Origin: Bolinopsis microptera
Lineage: Eukaryota > Ctenophora > Tentaculata > Lobata > Bolinopsidae
Assembly (NCBI RefSeq): GCF_026151205.1
Contig: NC_087077.1
Span: 19,713,975 to 19,777,974 of the forward strand
Direction: 5' to 3'
DNA: 64,000 bases
The position numbers and the translations under genes are program-made. Under the pieces are notes generated by a model, which did not search any database, was not told the DNA's origin, and worked only from the letters and a program-made list of their open reading frames with translations. Positions 37,998 to 48,126 of the stretch are shown in pieces; the stretch's first letter is position 1, and the number at the start of each line of letters is the position of its first letter.

Positions 37998-38827
37998 AAA
38001 GAGGAGAGGGAGAGGAAGAGGGAGAGGGAGAGGGAGAGGGAGAGGGAGAGGGAGAGGGAGAGGGAGAGGGAGAGGGAGAGGGAGAGGGAGAGGGAGAGGG
38101 AGAGGGAGAGGGAGAGGGAGAGGGAGAGGGAGAGGGAGAGGGAGAGGGAGAGGGAGAGGGAGAGGGAGAGGGAGAGGGAGAGGGAGAGGGAGAGGGAGAG
38201 GGAGAGGGAGAGGGAGAGGGAGAGGGAGAGGGAGAGGGAGAGGGAGAGGGAGAGGGAGAGGGAGAGGGAGAGGGAGAGGGAGAGGGAGAGGGAGAGGGAG
38301 AGGGAGAGGGAGAGGGAGAGGGAGAGGGAGAGGGAGAGGGAGAGGGAGAGGGAGAGGGAGAGGGAGAGGGAGAGGGAGAGGGAGAGGGAGAGGGAGAGGG
38401 AGAGGGAGAGGGAGAGGGAGAGGGAGAGGGAGAGGGAGAGGGAGAGGGAGAGGGAGAGGGAGAGGGAGAGGGAGAGGGAGAGGGAGAGGGAGAGGGAGAG
38501 GGAGAGGGAGAGGGAGAGGGAGAGGGAGAGGGAGAGGGAGAGGGAGAGGGAGAGGGAGAGGGAGAGGGAGAGGGAGAGGGAGAGGGAGAGGGAGAGGGAG
38601 AGGGAGAGGGAGAGGGAGAGGGAGAGGGAGAGGGAGAGGGAGAGGGAGAGGGAGAGGGAGAGGGAGAGGGAGAGGGAGAGGGAGAGGGAGAGGGAGAGGG
38701 AGAGGGAGAGGGAGAGGGAGAGGGAGAGGGAGAGGGAGAGGGAGAGGGAGAGGGAGAGGGAGAGGGAGAGGGAGAGGGAGAGGGAGAGGGAGAGGGAGAG
38801 GGAGAGGGAGAGGGAGAGGGAGAGGGA
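37998..38827. repeat. (GGGAGA)n array, about 138 copies
   Basis: About 830 bases of an almost perfect hexamer, one strand pure purine. The Gly-Glu and Pro-Leu frames it gives on the two strands are by-products. Confidence 0.98.
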
Positions 38828-38947
38828 ATAATAGTATTATTGTACCCCCTGGTTCAACGTGTAAACCACTACAAGATGCAGTTGCGGAGCTGTCCTTTTC
38901 CAATACTAGTACAAACAATTTATTTAAAGATATTAAGACAATGAAAC

Positions 38948-39621
38948 TAGTCAGTGTAATAAGCGCCAAGCGCGAGCACAGAACTTTTTTTCTCCGATTT
39001 CGATAAATTTGGTACCAAAATTTGTCTAAAAATGTGAATAAAATAAATCCACCGTGTAGCAATTTTCGGAAAAAATGCTACACGGCGCTTGTTCGCCGCG
39101 CGTGCTTTTTTCGCGCAAATTTTTAGTTTTTGGCCTATAACTTTCACATTTTCAGTTATTATCACATAATTATTATGGCATCGTAATCAGCTCATCGAGA
39201 CGAAACTTTTAGTACTAATATTTTAAGATTTAAAGGAAAATTATTTTCAAAATTTTTCAATCTGAACACAAGGGTCCCCCCTTGTGTGAAATTTTGAACA
39301 AATTTTTGAAAAATTTGGTGCTTCAAATATTATAATTTTGGTACCAAAAGTTGCGTCTGACTAAGCTCATTACGATACTGTAATAAATATTTCAAAATAT
39401 TCAATATTTTAGGAGTTATAGGCATTTTAAGCAATAAATTACCCATTTTTCGTCCTTTGTACATTTTTGTAATGCACAGGAGGCCCACATATAGCTCGAC
39501 GTTATTTTGCTACACGGTGAATTTGCATTATTCACACTTAGAGGCAACTTTTGGTACCAAATTTATCAAAATCAGAGACAAAAAATTCTGTGCCAACTCA
39601 TGGCGCTTATTACATAGACTA
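38948..39621. mobile_element. 674-bp TIR element with 3-bp target duplication
   Basis: The ends are imperfect inverted repeats of about 74 bases beginning TAGTC-nn-TGTAATAAGCGCC and sharing GATAAATTTGGTACCAAAA. AAC flanks both ends (38,945-38,947 and 39,622-39,624). The copy at 31,083 has a single AAC and no insert (ATGAAACAGCG), a direct empty site. It does not code for a protein. Confidence 0.82.
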
Positions 39622-40466
39622 AACAGCGAGCTTTCGAAGGATTTCTACGTTTTTAGTTATTTTAGCTTATAGGTATCCTCAATGGGTGTCCTAAGTGACT
39701 GGTTAAAACTCTTCCATAATCCATTTCGTTGAAGGCACTTAATTTTCATTCTTTTTGTCCACCCACCTGTCAGTCACTTTCTTCATATGCTCAATTTGTA
39801 TCTCAAAACCATTACATAGTATATCCGTATCAACATACCGCGAAACTGGTGACTGCTTTATCACGATCTATCAAAGCTAAGGTTGGCCAGTTGCCAACAA
39901 TGTTAGAATGTTGGTTGCGTTTCCGGGACTAACGATGTTTACTCAACTTTGTTAAATCATCATTTCCAGAAAAATTTTATTGCTTTGCCTTTAGTCATAC
40001 TGTGTATACTTTGAATTCTCCGACGGTTTTTTGTTTTTTAATTTAGCGTTTGTCATTATGAATTTGGAATCTCCAGCTTCTGAATCTTAAAGTTTTTATA
40101 ATGTACTAGTAGTACGTGCTAAACCACTTTACAATCGATCTTCGAGTTTTTCTAAAAGGGCCCCGACAGTTGAAACCAACTTGAGTTGATGTATTTTCGG
40201 ACGCTGATTCCGAATCGGCTACCGGACAACTGAACCCAGATGAGGCAAAACAGTTGGCCCAATTTCGCCCCTCAGCTGCATATACTCATATAGTCTAACT
40301 GCACTGGCACTGCAAATAACTTAGCTGTTATAGATGGTAAAACTAGTACACACTTATCAAAGAAATATCTTCAAAAGTGTCCAAAATTATCATTTTCTGG
40401 GCAAAGGAGCCAATGAGGCAAAAACGTTGGCCCCTTTTTGCCAACCTGCCCAAGGTAAAACATTTT
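39622..40466 (+). repeat. Dispersed repeat, plus-strand copy
   Basis: The same family as 1-623 (inverted), 31.1-32.0 kb and 33.4-33.8 kb. It ends about 100 bases before the secreted protein gene, so it may overlap that gene's promoter. Confidence 0.85.
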
Positions 40467-40566
40467 GTTGTCACTAAGCTTTTTTATTGAGTAAAATCAT
40501 GCTATGTTTAAAACGAACTGATGTTAATTGTGTCATCATTTCAATTTAGCAGGGTGGATATTGGTA

Positions 40567-42289
40567 ATGACAATCATCACACTCTTAGTGGTGCATTCTT
40601 CCTGGGAAGGTGCAGCAACCGATCTGACATCTCAATTGTGGAATGAAGGGGTAAAGAAAGGGTCTATACTGTGGATAGATGCTCACTGCCAGGGAGGAGT
40701 AATTTCTTCGTGTCACCTCACAGCATATTATGATGATAGGTTCGAGACGACCGAGGAGCAAACCTATATAAAGTACAAACTGATAAACGATTCATTCTCA
40801 TGGGAAACCTTCTACAACCAAGCAGATCAGTTTGTCTCTATGTTGGAGCCAAGAGATGTTATTTCCATCACAGCTTCCTGCAGCATGAGCTATAAAATAA
40901 ACTATATACCAATAGTATCAAACGCCGTTTTATTTGTCTTCTACTACGACAACATCTACTACCACAACAATTTTCAGTTGACAGTATGGGGCGATCCCAA
41001 CACTGCGATCCCAACAGCTGCAATTTCATTTGAATCGATACCATTACCTGCACTGATGATGCCTGCAAGGGAAATGCTGGAACTCACTTTAAATGCAAAT
41101 TTAAATGCAAGGAAGCATAGGGAAAAGCAAATCATAAAACACTGCGAGGTAAGAGACCATAGCTGGAGCGATGCCGCAGCAAAAATTATCAGTGAGCTAG
41201 AAGACAAAGGGGCTAAGGCAGGACAAATAATTGCGATAGACGCGCATAATAATGACCAAGATGGATGGGCGATCTTCTCTGCGTGGTGGAACGAGTCACT
41301 CCCTGAGTTCGGAGACTTAAAAGGATATATGATGAAGGAGGGAATAAATAATCGTGACTCTTGGAAAGAACAGGCAATCAAAGCAAGAGATAGTATTGCA
41401 GAAAAGAGTGATGGAAAAGAGATGATAAAAGTCTTCTCATTCACCTCTAGTATTAACGAGTTAATGCTAGGAGTGACATATACTTTCTACGCAAAAGATA
41501 AGGTAGTATCGTTCATCCTGGATGAAGAGAAACTCATAACGGAGGAACCAGTGAGACGCTTTAAAAAAACCCCAACAACTCAAAGTAACACAGCTGATGT
41601 TAATGTAGAGCATTGGGAAACATTGAGAGAATCATCTGAAAACACATCTACTTTCAAGACTTCCTACGTGCAAACATCTGGCTGGACGTTGACTGCAGGG
41701 GCTGAGATCCCGGTTCCTGAAACTCCAGCGACCATATCTGCAACCGTTCAGAAAACCCAAACAGAAAGATGGGAAAAAACGACAGAAATTGTTAACAAAG
41801 AGGGCACTTCTTTTGAAATTAAAGTGGAATTTATCATTCCGCCAAAATCGATCTTAGTTGTAAGATTTATTGAGGAAATAAGAGAATTTTCTGCCCCCTA
41901 CACAATGACGATGGAATCAGGGAGGGTCTGCAGCGGAATATGGAAAGCTACGAATACAACTGTACACACACGTGAAAAATCCTTTCCAATGGATACACCA
42001 GGTCAGTAAGATATATTAGTATTATTTTTCAAACGTTACATTTTTTATGGAGTGATAAATCATAAAAGGATTATAAAAATTAAAAACGTTACAAAAATAC
42101 AAACGTAGGATTAGATTCATAAAACTTTAGATCTTATTCTTAGGTGTTAGAATATATTGAAAATAATTTAATACTAGTCTGTATCATGATTACGATATGC
42201 AATAAACTTACATATTATTATTATTATTAACAAAAACTTCTTCAGGTGACGAGATCGAAAGAGAACTTAAAAACACTGACATCTACTAG
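40567..42289 (+). CDS. Secreted protein with duplicated domain and aerolysin-like C-terminal region
   Basis: The start chosen is ATG at 40,567, which gives a short hydrophobic leader (MTIITLLVV). A possible splice acceptor lies at 40,549, so a non-coding first exon may precede it. Without splicing the frame ends at 42,009 (480 aa). A donor after 42,001 and a good acceptor at 42,245 join in frame to a 44-nt last exon ending TAG at 42,289, adding an acidic tail. Residues about 25-130 and 210-320 are two copies of one domain (shared IDAH, SW-x6-A and a late FYY/FYA strand); I do not recognise that domain. Residues about 345-460 are Ser/Thr-rich beta strands (SGWTLTAGAEI, then an alternating T/E stretch, then FIIPPKSILVV). 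This is the layout of aerolysin/ETX-MTX2 pore-forming proteins. Membrane activity is an inference and no search was done. Confidence 0.68.
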
Positions 42290-42516
42290 CCGGACTTCGC
42301 ATGCTACGTGACGCATATAATGGCGGTTGGGCGCTACTGCAAGCGCGAGAGGGGTCTGGTTAGATCTGTACGTGAGAGCCTTGATTTATTTTGTGGATCT
42401 CTTTCAGTGACTCCAGATATTACCTTTGAACACGTAACGACTAACGGACTTTGAAACAAAATCTCCTCAAATCTAACAAAAACTTAATAATATGAACGCG
42501 AACAATTAGCATGAAT

Positions 42517-42522
42517 AATAAA
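42517..42522 (+). terminator. AATAAA poly(A) signal
   Basis: The first canonical AATAAA after the last exon of the secreted protein gene, 228 bases downstream of its TAG. It is immediately followed by the 70-bp tandem repeat. Confidence 0.5.
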
Positions 42523-42535
42523 TCTTTATCTAGAT

Positions 42536-43020
42536 TTTAATTTTTACTGTAACAATTGCAAATTGGTTTTCTATAAATCTGGGAGTGCATTTTTATAAGT
42601 TAGATTTTAATTTTGCAAATTCAAAATTAGTTTTCTATAAATCTGGGAGTGCATTTTTTATAATAGTTAGATTTTAATTTTTACTGTAACAGTTGCAAAT
42701 TAGTTTCCTATAAATCTGGGAGTGCATTTTTATAAGTTATATTTTAATTTTTACTGTAACAATTGCAAATTAGTTTTCTATAAATCTGGATGTGCATTTT
42801 TGAAAGTTAGATTTTAATTTTTACTGTAACAGTTGCAAATTAGTTTCCTATAAATCTGGGTGTGCATTTTTGAAAGTTAGATTTTAATTTTTATTGTAAC
42901 AATTGCAAATTAGTTTTTTATAAATCTGGCATGTGCATTTTTGAAAGTTAGATTTTAATTTTTTCTGTAACAGTTGCAAATTAGTTTCCTATAAATCTGG
43001 GAGTGCATTTTTATAAGTTA
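42536..43020. repeat. 70-bp tandem repeat, 7 copies
   Basis: Seven copies with period 70 (range 63-74) of an AT-rich unit containing TTACTGTAAC, GCAAATTAG and CTATAAATCTGGGAGTGCAT. The copies differ by a few percent. Confidence 0.92.
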
Positions 43021-43860
43021 GAAATAGGAAATAATTTCATGGCAAAAATGCAAAGATATTGCAAATATTAGATGACTAGTGTAACCCGTGCCTACAGTAC
43101 AGCAATAATAACGTATAAAATAAACTCGAATAAATTATTCGTCTGTAAAATCTGACGGGAGACCAAACACGGTACTGCACACTCTACAAGTATGACTAAT
43201 ACGATCAGAACTCTAAAAATCGAAAGAATGCTATAAAAATAAAATCTTAAAAATTAACCGCGTTACAAATACAATTTCACGGAAAAAAAACGAATATAAT
43301 AATTTAAACACGAGTAAAAAAGTCATGGAGATAAGACTAAGTTAATGACGATGAGTAGTACTCAGTACTATTACTGGGCTCAGCCTGTCATTCTGCCGCA
43401 TCTTTATTATGTTTTATCTTTAAGTTCATGAACATTATACTTATAGAGTTATAGCCTGCAAGTGCAGGGGTTCACGCCAGGTTATTGCTACAGCCACCAG
43501 TAGTTAATCTTAAAATGAGAACAATTAGTGGGTTAACAAAGGATAGTACAAGTCACGTTTGAGCTGTTCTGGAAGCAAGACTTCCGGCGAAAATTAGAGA
43601 AATTGACGTTTTGATTTACCGAACCGTTCCAATTTTTCCTATTTTCAAATATAAGCTGACTAAAGGTTCACCATTTTAACGGAGTTTATGTCCAGATTGA
43701 GGTCAGAAGTAATGGAATTGGAATTAAATAAATAGGATAAGTGTCCTTAATCATAGCAAAAATTTGTTATCAGTATGCTTTATCATAATGCTATAAATGA
43801 AGACGGATCAGTGAATACCGTGAACAGTAAACGCTGTAAAGTTTTGTGGAAATTAGAGCT
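43021..43860. other. Intergenic DNA with a decayed short repeat
   Basis: No gene is seen. At 43,380-43,470 a stretch (CTCAGCCTGTCATTCTGCCG and following) is a decayed relative of the 141-bp element at 46,246-46,386. Confidence 0.5.
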
Positions 43861-44025
43861 TATATCTTAACCGCAAACTATCAAAGATGAGCTAAGGCCC
43901 TCGAACACTTTCACGGACAATGAATGGCGAATGAAAGATAATGTAACCGTTGAGGATCGATCTAGCCCAAACACCAAAGCGCAGGACGTGATCTCGTCAC
44001 ATGCAATGAGAACACGCGCGCACGC

Positions 44026-44040
44026 GTTCCCCATGGCAAC
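44026..44040. promoter_or_regulatory. RFX X-box-like site
   Basis: The sequence GTTCCC-CAT-GGCAAC fits the X-box consensus RYYNYY-N(1-3)-RRNRAC and lies 165 bases before the ATG of the coiled-coil gene. It is in a locally CpG-rich stretch. RFX factors drive ciliary genes in animals, so this hints at a ciliary or centrosomal role. A chance match is possible. Confidence 0.4.
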
Positions 44041-44204
44041 AGACCAGGGCGCCATAAGAAGCTTCCCTCACACGTTAAACCTCAGTTCTTTATTCGTTTC
44101 TAATACATTCGCTTATAGTCCGTCCGCCCTATCGTTTCGTTTGGAAAATTCAGGAAAATACAAAGTTAAAAGATTATCTACAGTTGTCTGACATTAAAGT
44201 TACT

Positions 44205-45793
44205 ATGGGTCAGACTTACAGTACACAAGCATCTAGTGATATTGTAAGTAAAATTTAAAGCGTTTACATACAGCCTTTTCAATTTCATTGTTTTTTGACA
44301 TCAACCTTCATTATTAGTTTTTTTGGGCCGTGGTGCTTGGAGTAATCTTTTTGTTTAAAAACCACAAAGACATTTATGCTGTTGATCGATTTGTTAAGGC
44401 CGGTTTTTCTGATTAATTTTTATGAAGAGCTGTATTAGTAAACTTTTCCACATCATACATACTACGTTGCGTCCTGCAATTATGTATTCATCCAATTTCT
44501 CCTCACTTGCCATAACTTTACTTTTCGGTTGTTCCTGTCGGTTTTAGTCTCATGTAGGATAATGCAACGTAGAATTAGTAAATGTTTAACTTATTAACAA
44601 TCTCACAGGATTCATATCTGACAAGCAAGAAAAAGGTTGAAAATCAGAAACTTGTCAGAAAGACTCAATCAGTAACACCGCTTCAAAATCGAACAGAAAT
44701 TCAGCAAATTCAGGAATCTTGCTCCACGGTTTGTTTATTGTTTAAAATCGAGGCTATCCGCTAATTTCAATGACTGTTATATTTCAAATAAATCTGTAAT
44801 TAATAATCATTAAAAAGATCACGCTGTATTCGAGCTTTTCATTAAGAAAAAGGAATCTCAGCTGATAACTAATACTAACACATTCTTTACAGCAAGCCAC
44901 GTTTCTGGAAGAGGACCAGAAAACATTGAACCCAGCATTCCCTACTCTTGCAAAAGAAGAGGAATCAAACAAGCTGCTTGAAGATGAGATGACAAAGAGC
45001 CGTCTCCTGGGGGAAAGAGTTGAACACCTCGAACAAGAAATGTGGAATAAAGATGCTGAAAACGCTAGTCTCAAGTCAGAAATATGTAAATTGAATGAGA
45101 TGGTTGCCGAAGAACAGCAGAAGACCTACCAAGAACAGGTCAACCTCTACCATGAGCAGGTGAAGACCTACAATGAATGGGAAGAGAAACAAAAGGAAAT
45201 AGAAAAGAATAAAATTCTCCAAGAGAAACTTTCAAAAGTAGAGGAAGAGTTGTTGAACACTAAAACTCGGACTACAGTTGAAAATGATACGGACCTAATG
45301 GATTCGAGCGATTCTGAGGTAGGACCTTGTGAAAATGAAATTTGAAAGATAGACCGGTTTTATTTTACCGTCTAAGAAATCATGACATCAGACATGATAT
45401 GTAATCAGTTTTGGATTCAAATTGTGGATCGCTAATCGTGATCAGTGATGTGCATCTAGGAACAATTTGTTTGTTAACAGAGATTAGGTCAAATACTTTA
45501 ATTTCCAGGTATTTTCATGGTTTTAATAAGATTATAAGTTCTATTTTGAAGTTCTAATGATAGTTAATTAATTAATGGGGTTTCAGGCCACTCTTGTTAA
45601 TTGTGATGTAAGTTACGTACCCGAACAAAGGATATGCCACAAAGCCGATGACCAATCTCATATGACCTCTTCTATAAGCGAACCAACCGAACAATTTGAT
45701 TTTGAGCACGGAATCATTAAAGGAAATTTGCAGCCGATTCCGATTGTTCCTAATCAAGATGATTCTGGGATTGACTCTGAGACTATTATCAAA
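44205..45793 (+). CDS. Coiled-coil protein gene, exons 1-4
   Basis: Exons with canonical GT/AG sites, all joining in phase 0: 44,205-44,243 (13 codons, MGQTYSTQASSDI), 44,609-44,728 (40), 44,893-45,318 (142), 45,587-45,793 (69). The start is the first ATG after the promoter-like region. A Gly at position 2 would allow N-myristoylation, but the motif is weak. Exon 3 gives a charged helix rich in E, K and Q, typical of a coiled coil, ending in an acidic DSSDSE. Exon 4 is less ordered and acidic (NQDDSGIDSE). The gene continues at 57,491 after an 11.7-kb intron that holds a palindromic mobile element. The whole protein would be about 632 aa. No family is recognised. Confidence 0.72.
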
Positions 45794-46232
45794 GTAAACA
45801 TTTTAGTTCAAAACTTCATTCCATTTTCAATACAATTATCATATTCATATTATATTTTGTTCATCATGTTTCTGTATATGCCAAATGAGGCGGCCACTGC
45901 ATAATATTCAAGTCAAAACTTTCATATGAATGTAATCATGAACAAAGTTGTAGGTTTATAACCTACCAAGACGTGCGCCGAGTTGGACTCGTCGGTACGG
46001 TCTTGAAACAAATATTTTACGAGTATCACCCGTTAAGAAAAAAGTCACCAAGGTTGCTATTTGTCAAATTGGAAACATTATTTCTTTTCAAAATATAGAA
46101 GATCATCAAAATTTTGAGATTTTATTCATACTTAAAAATGCAGTCAACAAAATAGCTTGAATGTTTTTTGAATATGTAGCGGTTGGAAAGAATTTTATAA
46201 TCTGGGACTTGGTTTAAATTTTCGACCGAATC
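45794..46232. other. Intron 4, left part before the palindromic element
   Basis: AT-rich intron sequence after donor GTAAAC. It ends with GACCGAATC (46,224-46,232), which recurs at 56,097-56,105 on the far side of the element. Confidence 0.6.
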
Positions 46233-46245
46233 TTACCTGGGGACC

Positions 46246-46386
46246 CCAGGCTATTATATTTAATTTCATAATCATAGAATAGAGATTTGGCGGAATGACA
46301 GACTGAGCACCGTCCAGTTTACTATGGGCCGCGCTCAGCCTGTCATTCCGCCGAATCTCTAAGTTTATGAACATGATAGCCTGAGG
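46246..46386. mobile_element. 141-bp hairpin MITE inside the left terminus
   Basis: Present only in the left arm, between the terminal 13 bases and the rest of the arm. It begins CCAGGCTAT and ends ATAGCCTGAGG. Inside is a long inverted repeat (AGAGATTTGGCGGAATGACAG against its complement near 46,340). Confidence 0.7.
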
Positions 46387-46454
46387 TCAGTAGTATAGTG
46401 TCATGGTTTGGACCTGCATTCGAGCTCTATCCGAGACACATTTTACTAAAATGT

Positions 46455-46712
46455 CATTTTAGCACAGTTGACTAATCTACCACAACTTTAGTCGGAGGTT
46501 TCAAGTTCGAATCCCAGCCGGAGCCATTCTTTTATTTGACGAAAATGTTGACACAGTTGACTAATCTGCCACATTTTAGCTGAAGGTTACAAGTTTGAAT
46601 CACAGCCGTAGCCATTCTTTTTATTTGACAAAAATGTCAACACAGTTGACTAATCTGACACATTTTAACCGGCCGGGGCCACAAGTTCGAATCCCAGTCG
46701 GAGTCGTTCTCC
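46455..46712 (+). repeat. Three tRNA T-arm-like units (B-box) in left arm
   Basis: Three units with a spacing of about 90 bases, each with ACAGTTGACTAATCT and then a T-arm-like stretch. Two units carry GTTCGAATCCC, which fits the RNA polymerase III B-box; the middle one is decayed (TTTGAATCA). No full tRNA can be folded, so this is SINE-like or tRNA-derived. The right arm repeats it inverted at about 55,716-55,975. Confidence 0.6.
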
Positions 46713-48126
46713 AATGTGATTACATTATTATGGTACAAATTTTAACCTAGTTTAACCCATCAATCAATTTAACCCTATATACGTAATATAACGATACAGA
46801 TGTATCAACTTAACATGACGTTCGTCACACAACAAAGGCCGTTAACAGTATATAGTAATTGTATACATGTTCACGTAATAACAATACTGTTGAAATGATA
46901 TGGTAGCGTAATGAGAAAGCACTTTTCAGGACGGTTACTCAATAGTACCAAGATTGTACCGTCATTGTATAGTATAGTTACGGTAACAGCTGTGTTTTTA
47001 CTTGACAGATATTTGCTTAATTTAAGAACCAAATACAACTAAAGTGAATTGATAAAAATATGGCTTTCTTAAAAGAAATACGTGTCAACAGAATGTAGAA
47101 GCTGATAAATATATAGTGTACTCGGTCACGTATTATACTGACTGTTTGATATGAAATGTAATTTTTAGAGAGTACTTACAGGACGGTTACTTTACAGCCT
47201 CAAGAATAATACGTCATTGTATAATAACCATAGACCTAGTACAGAATAGTCACGGTAGCAGCTGTGCAATGTATTTGACTCAAATTGAATCTCTTTTCAG
47301 GACTGGTCTAGCTATTTTATATTTTCTACAATTATATCAGAAGATCTCAACAAATTGAACAGTGTGCGAGGAATTTTTAAATATAATAACCAATGAAAGA
47401 TAAAGCTAATTCTTACCTCAAAATAATGACCGTCCCTCAACATTACAGCTCAGTGTTTGTCTTTGTTAAATATCTTGATAAGGTATAATTGCGAGCAGGT
47501 GCGTGTTTTACTGGACAGTCTCTCTGCGCTCCTGAAACGTTGTTTACACTATCATTCAGCGTTCAGTTGTGTGTTGTGTAAATTTTGACTCTGCTTCAGC
47601 TTTAATTGTTTTTATCTTTAACTTTATGCTTAAGTTTTTAATTCCTTTACCGTAGTCGGTCACGTAACATTGACTGTTTGATATGAAATCTAAATTATAA
47701 ATAGTACTTACAGGCCGATGCTGATGGTTACTCTACAGCAGCTCAAGAATAATACGTCATTGTATAGCCGTAAACCTAGTACAGCATAGATACAGTAACA
47801 TCTGTGCAATATATTTGACACAAATCTCTTTGCCAAGAACTGGTCTAGATATTTTCTACTTTCTAAAATTTTAATTATATCAGATCTCCATCAGGTAGTA
47901 TGACGTGATGAATAAATATACAACTGCCAGTGCACCATGTTAATTACTGTTCCCAATATTTTAATCATACCCGTAAATATTTGCTCGGTATCTGGCAGCA
48001 GTTCATCGATTGATGTTCCGTGTTCTGTTTCCTGGTATTTTGTGAGCGGAATATTTTCTTGAGTAGAATAAGGTGAAATCCGTCACATTATCCTACACAA
48101 TACTGAATCCTAAATGAATACTGAAT

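Noticed and set aside
37964..39062. Long Gly-Glu and Pro-Leu frames on the two strands
   Set aside because: They are by-products of the GGGAGA hexamer array; both strands are open only because the unit has no stop.
46498..46700. True tRNA genes
   Set aside because: Only T-arm-like halves are present; no acceptor stem or anticodon arm can be folded.
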